Shown one piece after another: positions 29,601 to 38,861 of a DNA stretch of 64,000 nt. The stretch comes from an uncultured Chitinophagales bacterium. GTDB lineage: Bacteria; Bacteroidota; Bacteroidia; Chitinophagales; JAHDHT01. Under the pieces are notes generated by a model. It was not told the DNA's origin. It made no database searches and was given only the letters and a program-made list of their open reading frames with translations. The DNA is taken from the NCBI GenBank assembly GCA_938023075.1, contig CALHDG010000034.1:1-64000 (forward strand). Reading direction: 5' to 3'. The first letter of the stretch is position 1, and each line of letters opens with the position of its first letter. A program made the translations under genes and the position numbers.

Positions 29601-30353
29601 TTATCCTACTCCTAATCCATCATTATCGGTCCATCCCGTATCATCCATACCAGGACTTGAATTTCTGTCAGCTTCTTCTTGTCTTTCATCGGCAGTTGAT
29701 TTATGATCATCTGGTTGACTGGTTGTGTTTGTTGCAGGTTCGTTTATAGTCATACCAGTTGGGGTTGTAACTGACCTAGTAGTTTTGGTGCCATCGGCTA
29801 AGGTTGTAGTTGAAACATTTGAAACTGGTCCATTAGCAGCATTGGTATCTGGGGTGCTCACTGTCTCAGTTCGTGAAACTACATCGCCACGACTATCGGT
29901 TGTTATAGACAAACTTGTTGCAGGTGCTGATTCTGTCGCTGGTCTTGACATAGTTGTCGTGTTTGTTCCATCAGGATTTCGTTGCACTTGCCTTGTAACT
30001 GTTGGGTTATCATTTTCCTCTGGAACAATGTCAACACTACCAGCAAAACCTGCACCAGCTCCAATAAGCCCTACCCCTAAAGCTGCCAGTGCTGGTCCAA
30101 TTGGTCCTGCCGCTAAAGCTGGGGTGGACGTGTTCATAGTTGTTAATGCAGCGCCAGTGGCTCCGGCAATGCCCCATATTTGTGCTTGATTTATTGTATC
30201 TGCCCAACTTTCATTTGGAACAATATCAACAAACGGAATGTCAAAAAATTCCTTAGCAGCAGAAGTCCTATTAGCTCTAGAAACAGCAATTTTACTTTTT
30301 GCTGTTTGTACAATACTTAATGCAGATGATAATTTTCCATTAATGTCACTCAT
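29601..30353 (-). CDS. Hypothetical protein with central Gly/Ala-rich hydrophobic segment
   Basis: 250-aa ORF, no signal peptide; IAGATGAALTTMNTSTPALAAGPIGPALAALGVGLIGAGAGFAG; Thr/Asp-rich tail. Confidence 0.6.
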   Translation of the reverse strand: MSDINGKLSSALSIVQTAKSKIAVSRANRTSAAKEFFDIPFVDIVPNESWADTINQAQIWGIAGATGAALTTMNTSTPALAAGPIGPALAALGVGLIGAGAGFAGSVDIVPEENDNPTVTRQVQRNPDGTNTTTMSRPATESAPATSLSITTDSRGDVVSRTETVSTPDTNAANGPVSNVSTTTLADGTKTTRSVTTPTGMTINEPATNTTSQPDDHKSTADERQEEADRNSSPGMDDTGWTDNDGLGVG

Positions 30354-30552
30354 TTTTTTAATTTTTTAAAGATTAATTTATTAATTATTTTTATGTGATT
30401 AATTCTATGTTAATATTAAGATCGATTGCAAACTTAGTTAGTTGGGAGAGTAGCGTGGGGTATTTCCTACTTGTTTCCGGCTTATTTCTCCTAAAATAAA
30501 TCAATTAAAATATTGGAGATTGGCAGATGACACACCTTAGCCAATATGAAGC

Positions 30553-30715
30553 ATATACTTGATTAGGCTGAATTTTAAACTTTTTTACCAAGGCTTTTGC
30601 ACTTATACTTCTTTAAAAAATAGCTCCATAGCACCACTATGAAGCGATTTTTTGAATCGCCTAAGCACAAAATCCAGAAGTAAAAAAGCCCAAAACTCAA
30701 CCTAAACAAGTATAT
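30553..30715. repeat. 163-bp imperfect palindrome (MITE-like or long-hairpin RNA)
   Basis: Ends ATATACTTG...CAAGTATAT; arms align for about 75 nt around a CATAG-caccA-CTATG loop. Confidence 0.65.
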
Positions 30716-30901
30716 CTCTAAATCATGGTGTAGTGGAAAAGTGAAATAATTTCTAACTCATTTTAAAACAACGCCTGCTAATTACCATACAAGGCGAAAC
30801 CTGCCCAATAGTAAGGATGGATTTGACCTCAAAAAATGAATTAACCCAAAAAATAACTTTATCATCATTCCTAAAATTATTTTCTCATTGTTCAACACCT
30901 A

Positions 30902-30931
30902 TTATTAGTGATCAAAATAATTTTGATCTAC
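30902..30931. terminator. Hairpin downstream of the 30951..32117 gene
   Basis: TTAGT-GATCAAAA-TAA-TTTTGATC-TACTAA. Confidence 0.45.
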
Positions 30932-30950
30932 TAAGAAAATGTGCTGAATA

Positions 30951-32117
30951 TTAGCTAGCCAACCAAGCTAAACCACCGGGCAAATCTATTGTAGCAAAAT
31001 CTAACTGTAATAAATGAACGGATTGGGTTTCAAAAACTTTGCTGAAGGCTTGTAATACTAAAGGTTTTACAATGTGAATATCGCCGCCTTCTAAACTATA
31101 TATTTGAGGATTGATATTTTCAATAATCTGGTTACGCTCCTGTATGTTTAATATTTTTTTATGAGAACCCGGTAAAATTTGAAGTGCACCATTTGTTTCA
31201 TTAGAAGGAGATAAATGTATATAGATAGAAATGGACTGTCTCAACAAATCTATCGGTGCCATTACGCTGGTAATGCCCTCTTTTTTTGACCAACCAGAAA
31301 AACCATCTACCGGCATTTTTTCCTTTACCGGTATCGTAATATTTTGATGTAAGGTAGTAAACCAATTAGCCATCGGTATTTGATGATAATATTTGGAAGA
31401 AGTGAGTATCAACTGATCATCAAAATTGCTTAACAATTGTTGCAAATTTGGATTAAATAGTTTTCGTTCCAATTCAGGCATCGTATTTAAAGAAAAATAG
31501 GTTCCGTTTTCATTGAGGTTTTGATGAGCAAATACCTCCGTTAAGATATTGACTATTTCAGCAACTTCATAATCCATATATATCTTTGGAACAATATGGC
31601 TGCCTTGCTGTTCAAGTATATGTGTATTAATCAGTTTAGTAGGTGGTGGTGTTGTTACAGTAGGTATAAATGGCTTCTCCTCAATCGGTTGTTCATTTTC
31701 AAATCGATTGTTGGTATCTGTTGTTAATATTGATTCCAATTCATCTACCACCTTATCATACAATTCAAAATGATCAAAGTCTTGTAGTTGTTTCATAAAA
31801 TCAACTGCTTCTTTTATCATCCCTTCATCTTGTTTTGATATGGGTTGCTTGGTTATACTGTAATTGGCATCTGCATAAGTATAATACTTTTTTGCGATTA
31901 CCGTAATAGGGGCATGGTAACCCATTACCGGATCGCGCATCAGTTGTAAATCACCTTGCACCGTTCTTTTACTGGCTCCTTTATTGGTTCCTTCAATGTT
32001 ATTGACTGCTACGGAGCACGCCTCAATTAAATCTTCTAAAGTCCAATTACGGCTGCGATCACGCAAACACCGGTCAATTGTTTTGTAGCGAATTAATGCA
32101 ATTTTATTTAAAGGCAT
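30951..32117 (-). CDS. WYL-regulator-type N-terminal HTH fused to a phytanoyl-CoA dioxygenase-like domain
   Basis: N-term LIRYKTIDRCLRDRSRNWTLEDLIEAC...GASKRTVQGDLQLMRDPVMGYHAPI; C-term HQNITIPVKEKMPVDGFSGWSKKEG...IYIHLSPSNETNGALQILPGSHKKI...LPGGLAWL. Confidence 0.8.
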   Translation of the reverse strand: MPLNKIALIRYKTIDRCLRDRSRNWTLEDLIEACSVAVNNIEGTNKGASKRTVQGDLQLMRDPVMGYHAPITVIAKKYYTYADANYSITKQPISKQDEGMIKEAVDFMKQLQDFDHFELYDKVVDELESILTTDTNNRFENEQPIEEKPFIPTVTTPPPTKLINTHILEQQGSHIVPKIYMDYEVAEIVNILTEVFAHQNLNENGTYFSLNTMPELERKLFNPNLQQLLSNFDDQLILTSSKYYHQIPMANWFTTLHQNITIPVKEKMPVDGFSGWSKKEGITSVMAPIDLLRQSISIYIHLSPSNETNGALQILPGSHKKILNIQERNQIIENINPQIYSLEGGDIHIVKPLVLQAFSKVFETQSVHLLQLDFATIDLPGGLAWLAS

Positions 32118-32190
32118 GGACTTGTTTGTTATATTACCATCACAAAAAAATGAAAATTATTTCGACTCCACAAATACTATGCTTTAATTG

Positions 32191-33051
32191 TTAGGATAAA
32201 AAAAATAATGCGCCCAATAAAAGAATACATAGCAAAATCATTAAACCATCAATATAAAACAAATAGAAAAAATTATTTTTAGTTTGAGCAGATTCTATAA
32301 TATAATACGCTGAAATACAATAGGTAAGCGCATAAGCAAATTGTACAGAAAAATTAGTGGTACTATTCATAACCATTATATAAGATAGTATTAAACAAAG
32401 CAAGGCAATAATGATAGCTCCTACAATGCCAAATCGAATAGGTAAGGTTTTAACCCCAACTGAGGCATCATATTGCATGTCTCTAATATCAAATGGAATG
32501 GTAATAGCGATGATGTATGAAAATTTTTCAAAAAAAACGGTTATGTGATTGGTTAGACTGAAAGAATCTTCTGCTTGTATTAAGGGTAAATTTCCACAAA
32601 CCCATGCCCAAGTAAAAGCAATTAAGCCAATTTTTAAATAACCAATATCTCTTAGCCGTTTTTTATGTGTGCTGGTTTTAATAATTGGGATAGAATACAA
32701 TAGCGTTATTAAAGCCAGTAAACACAAACTCAATTGGGTGGCGATTTTCATCTTTAAAAACGTAATGCCTAATAATAATAAACAGACCACAAAAGTGATG
32801 GTTAAAAATTTTAAGTGCTCAATAGTCCATTGAAAAATAACATTGGGGTGTGCAGTATATTGATAATAATAAACCGGAAAAGCCCTATGAAAAATATAAT
32901 TAGATAAGGTTGCTGTAAATATCAAAATAAGTAAAGCCACATCTATCGAATCAATTTGGTAAACAAAATACGTACTCCATGTATAACAGCATGCTGCCGT
33001 TGCAATATTAAGGTTAGAATATGCCCAATTTTTTAAAATGCTCTTGTTCAA
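32191..33051 (-). CDS. UbiA-family prenyltransferase-like membrane protein
   Basis: Multiple TM helices; IPFDIRDMQYDASVGVKTLPIRFG. Confidence 0.7.
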   Translation of the reverse strand: MNKSILKNWAYSNLNIATAACCYTWSTYFVYQIDSIDVALLILIFTATLSNYIFHRAFPVYYYQYTAHPNVIFQWTIEHLKFLTITFVVCLLLLGITFLKMKIATQLSLCLLALITLLYSIPIIKTSTHKKRLRDIGYLKIGLIAFTWAWVCGNLPLIQAEDSFSLTNHITVFFEKFSYIIAITIPFDIRDMQYDASVGVKTLPIRFGIVGAIIIALLCLILSYIMVMNSTTNFSVQFAYALTYCISAYYIIESAQTKNNFFYLFYIDGLMILLCILLLGALFFLS

Positions 33052-33232
33052 CTATAACTCCATTAATGGAATGGTAATGTACCATTTATTTCTATACTTT
33101 GATTGTCAAAACTATCGACATTCATTCTTGTATACCTTAATTATAAAACTTAAATAAAGTTAATTCACGGCGTATATGTCCTAATTAAATATAATAAAGT
33201 GTCAAGTTTTATTTTTCTATGTTCTCAATTCT

Positions 33233-33241
33233 TAAATTTGC
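33233..33241 (+). promoter_or_regulatory. Bacteroidota -7-like box for the M16 gene
   Basis: TAAATTTGC about 23 nt upstream of the likely ATG at 33264. Confidence 0.45.
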
Positions 33242-33263
33242 TATTGAATCAAAAATCACAAGA

Positions 33264-36215
33264 ATGAATTTATACAAATTCTCTACACTGTGTAGCTTAG
33301 TGCTGCTTATTTTAATTTCTGCTTGTTCTCGCAAACAGACACTCGTAAAAACAGATGCAACAACCACTGCTGCGGAAAGCGAAATGCAAGAGCAGGCTGA
33401 AGAAGTTAAAGAAACCTTTGAGGAAGCGGTAAAAGAAAAGGCTGCGGAAGCGGTTGAAATGCCGGTAATCTCAAAAAAAATTCCGGTGGATGAACGTTTA
33501 GTACAAGGTAAATTGGCGAACGGCATGCATTATTACATTCAGGCAAACAAAAAGCCTGAAAAGCGGGCAGAACTTCGTTTGGCAGTTAATGCCGGTTCTG
33601 TTTTAGAAGACGAAGACCAAAAAGGCTTAGCCCATTTTGTGGAGCACATGGCTTTTAACGGTACCAAAAATTTTGAGAAAAGCGAATTGGTTGATTATTT
33701 AGAAAGTATCGGTACCCAATTTGGACCAGATTTAAATGCTTACACTTCTTTTGATGAAACGGTATATATGCTACAAGTTAGAACTGATAGTACTGAGTTG
33801 TTTGACAAAGGCATGCTGGTTTTGCGCGATTGGGCTAACGATGTAACTTTTGATCATGAAGAAATTGATAAAGAACGTGGAGTAGTGGAAGCCGAATGGA
33901 GAACCCGCTTAAGTGCCGACCAACGGATGCAAAACAAATATTTTCCGATATACTATCAAGGTTCGCAATATGCTGAACGATTACCGATTGGGGATATGGA
34001 CATCGTTAGAAATGCGGATTATGAAGCCTTTAAACGCTATTATAGAGATTGGTACAGACCTGATTTAATGGCTGTAGTGGTTGTTGGTGATATTGATGTT
34101 GCTCAAGTAGAAAATCAAATTAAAACCTTATTTGGTGATATAAAACCGGTGGAAGAACCCAGAGAACGTACCAAATTTAAAGTACCAGCACACGAAGAAA
34201 CGTTAATTAGCGTAGCCTCAGATGCCGAAGCTGCCTTTACCAATGTGCGTATAGCCTATAAGCATCCAAAAAAATATTCTAGAAATTTAGCGGACTATAG
34301 AAGCTCGTTGGTTAGACAAACCTTTAATAATATGATGAGTGCCCGATTAGAAGAATTAACCAAAGCTGCCGATCCGCCATTTATGTTTGCCAATACCAGC
34401 TATGGTGCCGATGTTGGCGATATAGATGCTTACCGCTCTTTTGCTTTTGTACCAGAAGGTAAAGCCCCTGCTGCTTTAGAAGCCTTACTCACTGAAAATA
34501 AAAGAGTGTTACAGCATGGCTTTACCGCAGGCGAACTAGACCGGGCAAAAAAACGCATGATAGAAAATGCCGAAAAATCTTTTAAAGAAATGGACAAAAC
34601 CGAATCGCGCAGAATAGTGATGCGATATGTGTACAAATACTTAGATCAAGACCCCACACCAAGCCCTAAACAAACTTTAGGGTTGTATAACAAGCATTTA
34701 CCAACCATTACTTTAGAAGAAGTTAATGCGCTACCAGAAAAATGGATTAAAGAGGAAAACAGAGTTGTAGTTATTACAGGTCCTGAAAAAGAAGAAAGTC
34801 CTTTACCCAATGAAGCTGAGGTTAGTGCCATGCTCGCAGATGTTGCTGCTAAAGATGTGGCTGCTTATGAAGATGAAGTGATTGAAACCCCTTTTTTCAC
34901 CAAAGAATTGGTTCCAGCAGAAATTACCAAAACAGAAATGTATGAAGATGCCGGTGTAGAATATATAGAGTTAGCCAACGGTGTAGAAGTGTATTTAAAG
35001 CATACCACTTTTAAAAATGATGAGATCAGAATGAGTGCGACCAGCCCAGGCGGGTCTTCATTGTATGATGATGATGTTTATTTTGATGCTCAAAGTGCTT
35101 CTAATATTATTAATGAAGCGGGTTTAGGCGAATTTAACACTACTCAAATGGAAAAGATGATGAGTGGCAAAACTGCCAGTGTACAAGCAACTATAGGCTC
35201 ACTTTCTGAAGGTTTTAGAGGCTCTGCGTCTCCCAAAGATGCGGAATTGATGTTTCAAATGATCCATAAATATTTTTATGAGCCTCGTCTTGATGAAGAA
35301 GCTTTTACCTCATACATCAATAAACAAAAGGGAATTTATAAAAACCTAATGTCCGATCCACGTTATTATTTTTCTGATTATGTAACCGATAAAAAATTCA
35401 ATAATCATCCTCGTCGTGGTTTCCCCAGTGAAGAAAAATTTGATAATGTTCAGTTTGACAGAGCTATGGAATTTTACAAAGAGCGTTTTGCAGATGCTTC
35501 AGATTTTACCTTCTTTTTTGTAGGTAATTATGATAAGGAAACTATGATAGATTTGATTCAGAAGTATTTGGGCGATTTACCTTCTATTAACAGAGAAGAA
35601 GTGTGGAAAGATACTGGTGACAAAGCTGTACGTGGCGGACTGACTGACAGGATAAAAAAAGGTGTGGCTCCAAAAACTAACGTGCATATGTATTATCACG
35701 GTGATTACGAATATAACAAAGATAACAACTATATAATGCAATCGATGATCGCTTATTTACGCATTAAATTAAGAGAAACCATGCGCGAAGATATGGGCGG
35801 TGTTTATGGAGTTAGATTATCAGGTAATGGCATGAAAAAACCAAGAGAGCAATATGGTATTACAGTATCATTTAATGCCGATCCACCAAAAACAGACGAG
35901 TTGATTGCAGCCGCTAAAACCGTAATTGAAACTGCTATTGCCGACGGACCAAGTGAAGAAGACATGACTAAAGTAAAAGAAACGCAACGGCAAAAGAGAA
36001 TTAAAGATTTAGAAGAAAACCGCTATTGGCAACGGGCTATTGCACGAGAGCATGAAGATGGAAAAGCATTTGATGAATTGTTACTACCCGCTTTGGAAAA
36101 ACGGATTGAAAGTTTAACTGCCACTCAAATACAAGAAGCTATTAAAAAATATTTTAGTAAAGATAATTACATAGAAATTGTAATGGAACCTGAAGAAGTG
36201 AAAGAAGAAGAATAA
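33264..36215 (+). CDS. M16 family zinc metallopeptidase (lipoprotein)
   Basis: HFVEHMAFNGTKNF (HxxEH); lipobox LILISAC after MNLYKFSTLCSLVL, so start moved from ORF-track 33219 to 33264. Confidence 0.93.
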   Translation: MNLYKFSTLCSLVLLILISACSRKQTLVKTDATTTAAESEMQEQAEEVKETFEEAVKEKAAEAVEMPVISKKIPVDERLVQGKLANGMHYYIQANKKPEKRAELRLAVNAGSVLEDEDQKGLAHFVEHMAFNGTKNFEKSELVDYLESIGTQFGPDLNAYTSFDETVYMLQVRTDSTELFDKGMLVLRDWANDVTFDHEEIDKERGVVEAEWRTRLSADQRMQNKYFPIYYQGSQYAERLPIGDMDIVRNADYEAFKRYYRDWYRPDLMAVVVVGDIDVAQVENQIKTLFGDIKPVEEPRERTKFKVPAHEETLISVASDAEAAFTNVRIAYKHPKKYSRNLADYRSSLVRQTFNNMMSARLEELTKAADPPFMFANTSYGADVGDIDAYRSFAFVPEGKAPAALEALLTENKRVLQHGFTAGELDRAKKRMIENAEKSFKEMDKTESRRIVMRYVYKYLDQDPTPSPKQTLGLYNKHLPTITLEEVNALPEKWIKEENRVVVITGPEKEESPLPNEAEVSAMLADVAAKDVAAYEDEVIETPFFTKELVPAEITKTEMYEDAGVEYIELANGVEVYLKHTTFKNDEIRMSATSPGGSSLYDDDVYFDAQSASNIINEAGLGEFNTTQMEKMMSGKTASVQATIGSLSEGFRGSASPKDAELMFQMIHKYFYEPRLDEEAFTSYINKQKGIYKNLMSDPRYYFSDYVTDKKFNNHPRRGFPSEEKFDNVQFDRAMEFYKERFADASDFTFFFVGNYDKETMIDLIQKYLGDLPSINREEVWKDTGDKAVRGGLTDRIKKGVAPKTNVHMYYHGDYEYNKDNNYIMQSMIAYLRIKLRETMREDMGGVYGVRLSGNGMKKPREQYGITVSFNADPPKTDELIAAAKTVIETAIADGPSEEDMTKVKETQRQKRIKDLEENRYWQRAIAREHEDGKAFDELLLPALEKRIESLTATQIQEAIKKYFSKDNYIEIVMEPEEVKEEE

Positions 36216-36247
36216 TAAAAACTTACTGACAAATTTTTATTAGAAAG

Positions 36248-36282
36248 AAGGGAAGCTGATTAGGTTAGTTTCCCTTTTTTTA
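36248..36282 (+). terminator. Intrinsic terminator of the M16 gene
   Basis: AAGGGAA...TTTCCCTTTTTTT. Confidence 0.7.
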
Positions 36283-36327
36283 TTTGATTCTACTATAAAT
36301 TTAATGAGAATTTTTATGTGAGTTTAT

Positions 36328-36418
36328 ACTACCCCGACCTTTTTCTTTCGAAAAGCCCAACTACCGATGTGTCGGTACAGGCTCTTCAACAATTGAAGGG
36401 AAATTAGTCCGGCTTACC
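36328..36418 (+). repeat. Structured intergenic repeat family B, copy 2
   Basis: ACTACCCCGACCTTTTTCTTTCGAAAAGCCCAACTACCGATGTGTCGGTACAGGCTCTTCAACAATTGAAGGGAAATTAGTCCGGC; inverted relative to 17009-17101. Confidence 0.75.
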
Positions 36419-36484
36419 TTACACAACAACATCTAATGCTTCCATTAAAATGGTAGTAAAACGTTTTATTTTAATGATAATTGT

Positions 36485-37657
36485 TTAGTCGTCACAAGCT
36501 TCAATATTCATTAAAAAATCAGCCCCTTTTTGTACTTCAAAATTTTTAAGCAATGCAATTTCATTACCTGCATTAAACTCAATGGTCAAATCAGCATCAA
36601 TCATATTATCTGAAGTTAACACCAAATTGGCAGCATACAAACCATTTGCCAGTGAGCTTGTATTTAAGGTTAAAGTATCAATACAAGCAGCAATGCCAAC
36701 GCAAGCACAAGCAGTATCACTCCATGTTAAATTACCCGTGCAAGGGAGCGGATGAACCGGTTGAATTATGATAGTTGTGTAGGTATATGAAGTTTGAGGG
36801 GCATCTTCAATACCTGACACAGTAACGGTATAGCGTACATCTTTAGGATTGTTCAATACAATATTTTCAGGTTCCCAAACAATAGTTGGTTCAGGATAAC
36901 CGCCTACTTTATGAACAATGACTAAAGGAACTGTATTACCGTTTTCATCCATCATCTGTACATCTGCATTACCAAAAAAAGCATCCGGTATGGTAAAAGA
37001 CCATCTTGGAAAAACTATTGGTGCGGGCATATAACCCTCGGTAGGGTAAGCAATAAAGTCTTTTTGATTAGTTGAAGGATTACCAGAATTGCCTAACACA
37101 TACAGTACATTTCTATTTTCAGTTAGGGCATTGCCAAATACTTTTGCTTTGCTATAAAACAACCAGCGCCTATGGCTTACCGCAGTATTTACAGCGCCAC
37201 CATCATACACAAACATTTCTACCGGGTCAAAATAATTCCAATTGGCAAAAGCTAATAAAGACCCTTGCGATGCTTCAATTGCTGCTGCTGAAGTACATTG
37301 CCAAGTATTGCAAGGAGCATTGTTTTCGCCATAACAGTGGTTGATGATTCTATTAGCTTCTTGCATAACTGCGGCTGTTAAACATCGTTCACTTAAAGCC
37401 GGATCAAAAACTACATCATCGCTCACTTGAACCAACCGGCGTAAATAATTAATTCTGTCTAACATTTTTTGATCAATATCAGCTGCATAACTTCCGGTAA
37501 TACACGCATTTATATCCCCAGTAAAAGCCAATTCTTCAAGATCAAAATCGTTAGATTCGTAGTTTGTTAAATAATCATTTACCGCAATTTCACGAGGACA
37601 TTGCGCTAGTGTTATTAATGAACAAATGCATAAAAGAAAAGTTAATTGTATATTCAT
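36485..37657 (-). CDS. Secreted CAP (SCP/PR1)-like protein with C-terminal beta module
   Basis: MLDRINYLRRLVQVSDDVVFDPALSERCLTAAVMQEANRIINH...; C-terminal FNAGNEIALLKNFEVQKGADFLMNIEACDD. Confidence 0.75.
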   Translation of the reverse strand: MNIQLTFLLCICSLITLAQCPREIAVNDYLTNYESNDFDLEELAFTGDINACITGSYAADIDQKMLDRINYLRRLVQVSDDVVFDPALSERCLTAAVMQEANRIINHCYGENNAPCNTWQCTSAAAIEASQGSLLAFANWNYFDPVEMFVYDGGAVNTAVSHRRWLFYSKAKVFGNALTENRNVLYVLGNSGNPSTNQKDFIAYPTEGYMPAPIVFPRWSFTIPDAFFGNADVQMMDENGNTVPLVIVHKVGGYPEPTIVWEPENIVLNNPKDVRYTVTVSGIEDAPQTSYTYTTIIIQPVHPLPCTGNLTWSDTACACVGIAACIDTLTLNTSSLANGLYAANLVLTSDNMIDADLTIEFNAGNEIALLKNFEVQKGADFLMNIEACDD

Positions 37658-38116
37658 GTTGGAATGAAGAATTTGATACGGTTAGTAAATAGTTTGTGGG
37701 AAAGACCGAACTAACAAGAGGTTTTAAAGCAGATCAATCAGTAGAAATGCAATATTATCATTAAACGTATTTATGAATAAAGGGTTGCCAATTTTTAATC
37801 TTTTTTCGATTAAACAAGCTGTTGCAATTTAACCTAACTCTAATTTTGTTAAGCTAACAAACGGATTATCAAAGCTTCAGTGCACCTAAAAATGTCAAAT
37901 ACCTGCTGGCTCTTTATGCTTAAAAATATTGTTTCGAGGTTACTTATCTCATTAAAATCATTTTTAGCAAGCTAATTTTATCGTTACTCTTCAAGCTGCA
38001 ATAGGTCTCCCAATATTAAAACTGAATTTGTGTTTCGATTTATGGTCAATTTGGTATCAGTTACCTCCTTAAATTAACTTAACACTGTATGAAACCTATT
38101 TTTAGATAGTATTTAT

Positions 38117-38125
38117 TACTTTTGC
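38117..38125 (+). promoter_or_regulatory. Bacteroidota -7-like box
   Basis: TACTTTTGC about 27 nt upstream of the ATG at 38152. Confidence 0.45.
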
Positions 38126-38151
38126 ACTTTAAAAGAAAAAAATAAATCATC

Positions 38152-38838
38152 ATGAGATACTTACTTTTACTTTTTAGTACGATCTTTATAATTAGTTGTG
38201 CAGATAATGCTGTAAAAACAGAAACTAAAGTGCCAGAAGCTAGCGCTGTTAAAGCAAAAGCGAATAAAGTAAACGGGCAAAATCAAATTGCACAAAACAG
38301 TCAACAAAAAAATGAGTCGGCGCAAGAGCTTCAACGAAAAAAGATACAAGAACAAATACAACAACAGTTAAAGCAACGTCAACAGCAGCAACAACAGCAA
38401 ACTAAAAGCCAACCTGTTGCTAATGGACCAGAAATAGAATGGGTTAAAATTGGCAATGTAGAATCTTTAATAAAAAAGCAACCTAAAAAAGTGGTAGTTG
38501 ATGTTTACACCAGTTGGTGTGGACCTTGTAAAATGTTAGATCGAACCACCTTTAGAGATCCTGAAATTGTGAAGTTAATGACGGATAAATTTTACCCGGT
38601 GAAATTTAATGCCGAAGGACCTGATCCAGTAACTTTTAAAGGAAAGCAATATTCAAATCCAAGATATAATCCTGCCAAAACCAGAGGTAGAAATGGACAA
38701 CATACCTTAACACCAACTTTTGGTATTCGAGGCTATCCTTCTATTATAATTATGGATGAAAATATGAAGATTATTGACAAAGCTTCCGGTTATTTAAAAC
38801 CGGCACAAATGAAGGCTTTCTTAAGTAAGCACGTTTAA
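38152..38838 (+). CDS. Thioredoxin-fold lipoprotein
   Basis: Lipobox IFIISC; VDVYTSWCGPCKMLDRTTF; Gln-rich linker. Confidence 0.9.
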   Translation: MRYLLLLFSTIFIISCADNAVKTETKVPEASAVKAKANKVNGQNQIAQNSQQKNESAQELQRKKIQEQIQQQLKQRQQQQQQQTKSQPVANGPEIEWVKIGNVESLIKKQPKKVVVDVYTSWCGPCKMLDRTTFRDPEIVKLMTDKFYPVKFNAEGPDPVTFKGKQYSNPRYNPAKTRGRNGQHTLTPTFGIRGYPSIIIMDENMKIIDKASGYLKPAQMKAFLSKHV

Positions 38839-38861
38839 AATTATAGAGATCCCTTCAAACT

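Noticed and set aside
29725-30189. 154-aa plus-strand ORF
   Set aside because: Antisense to 29601..30353; Val-rich composition is the complement of the Thr/Asp-rich frame. The sense frame is preferred but not proven.
33219-33263. ORF-track start of the M16 gene at 33219
   Set aside because: Upstream residues MFSILKFAIESKITR precede a proper lipoprotein signal at M16 and overlap the TAAATTTGC box; ATG 33264 preferred.
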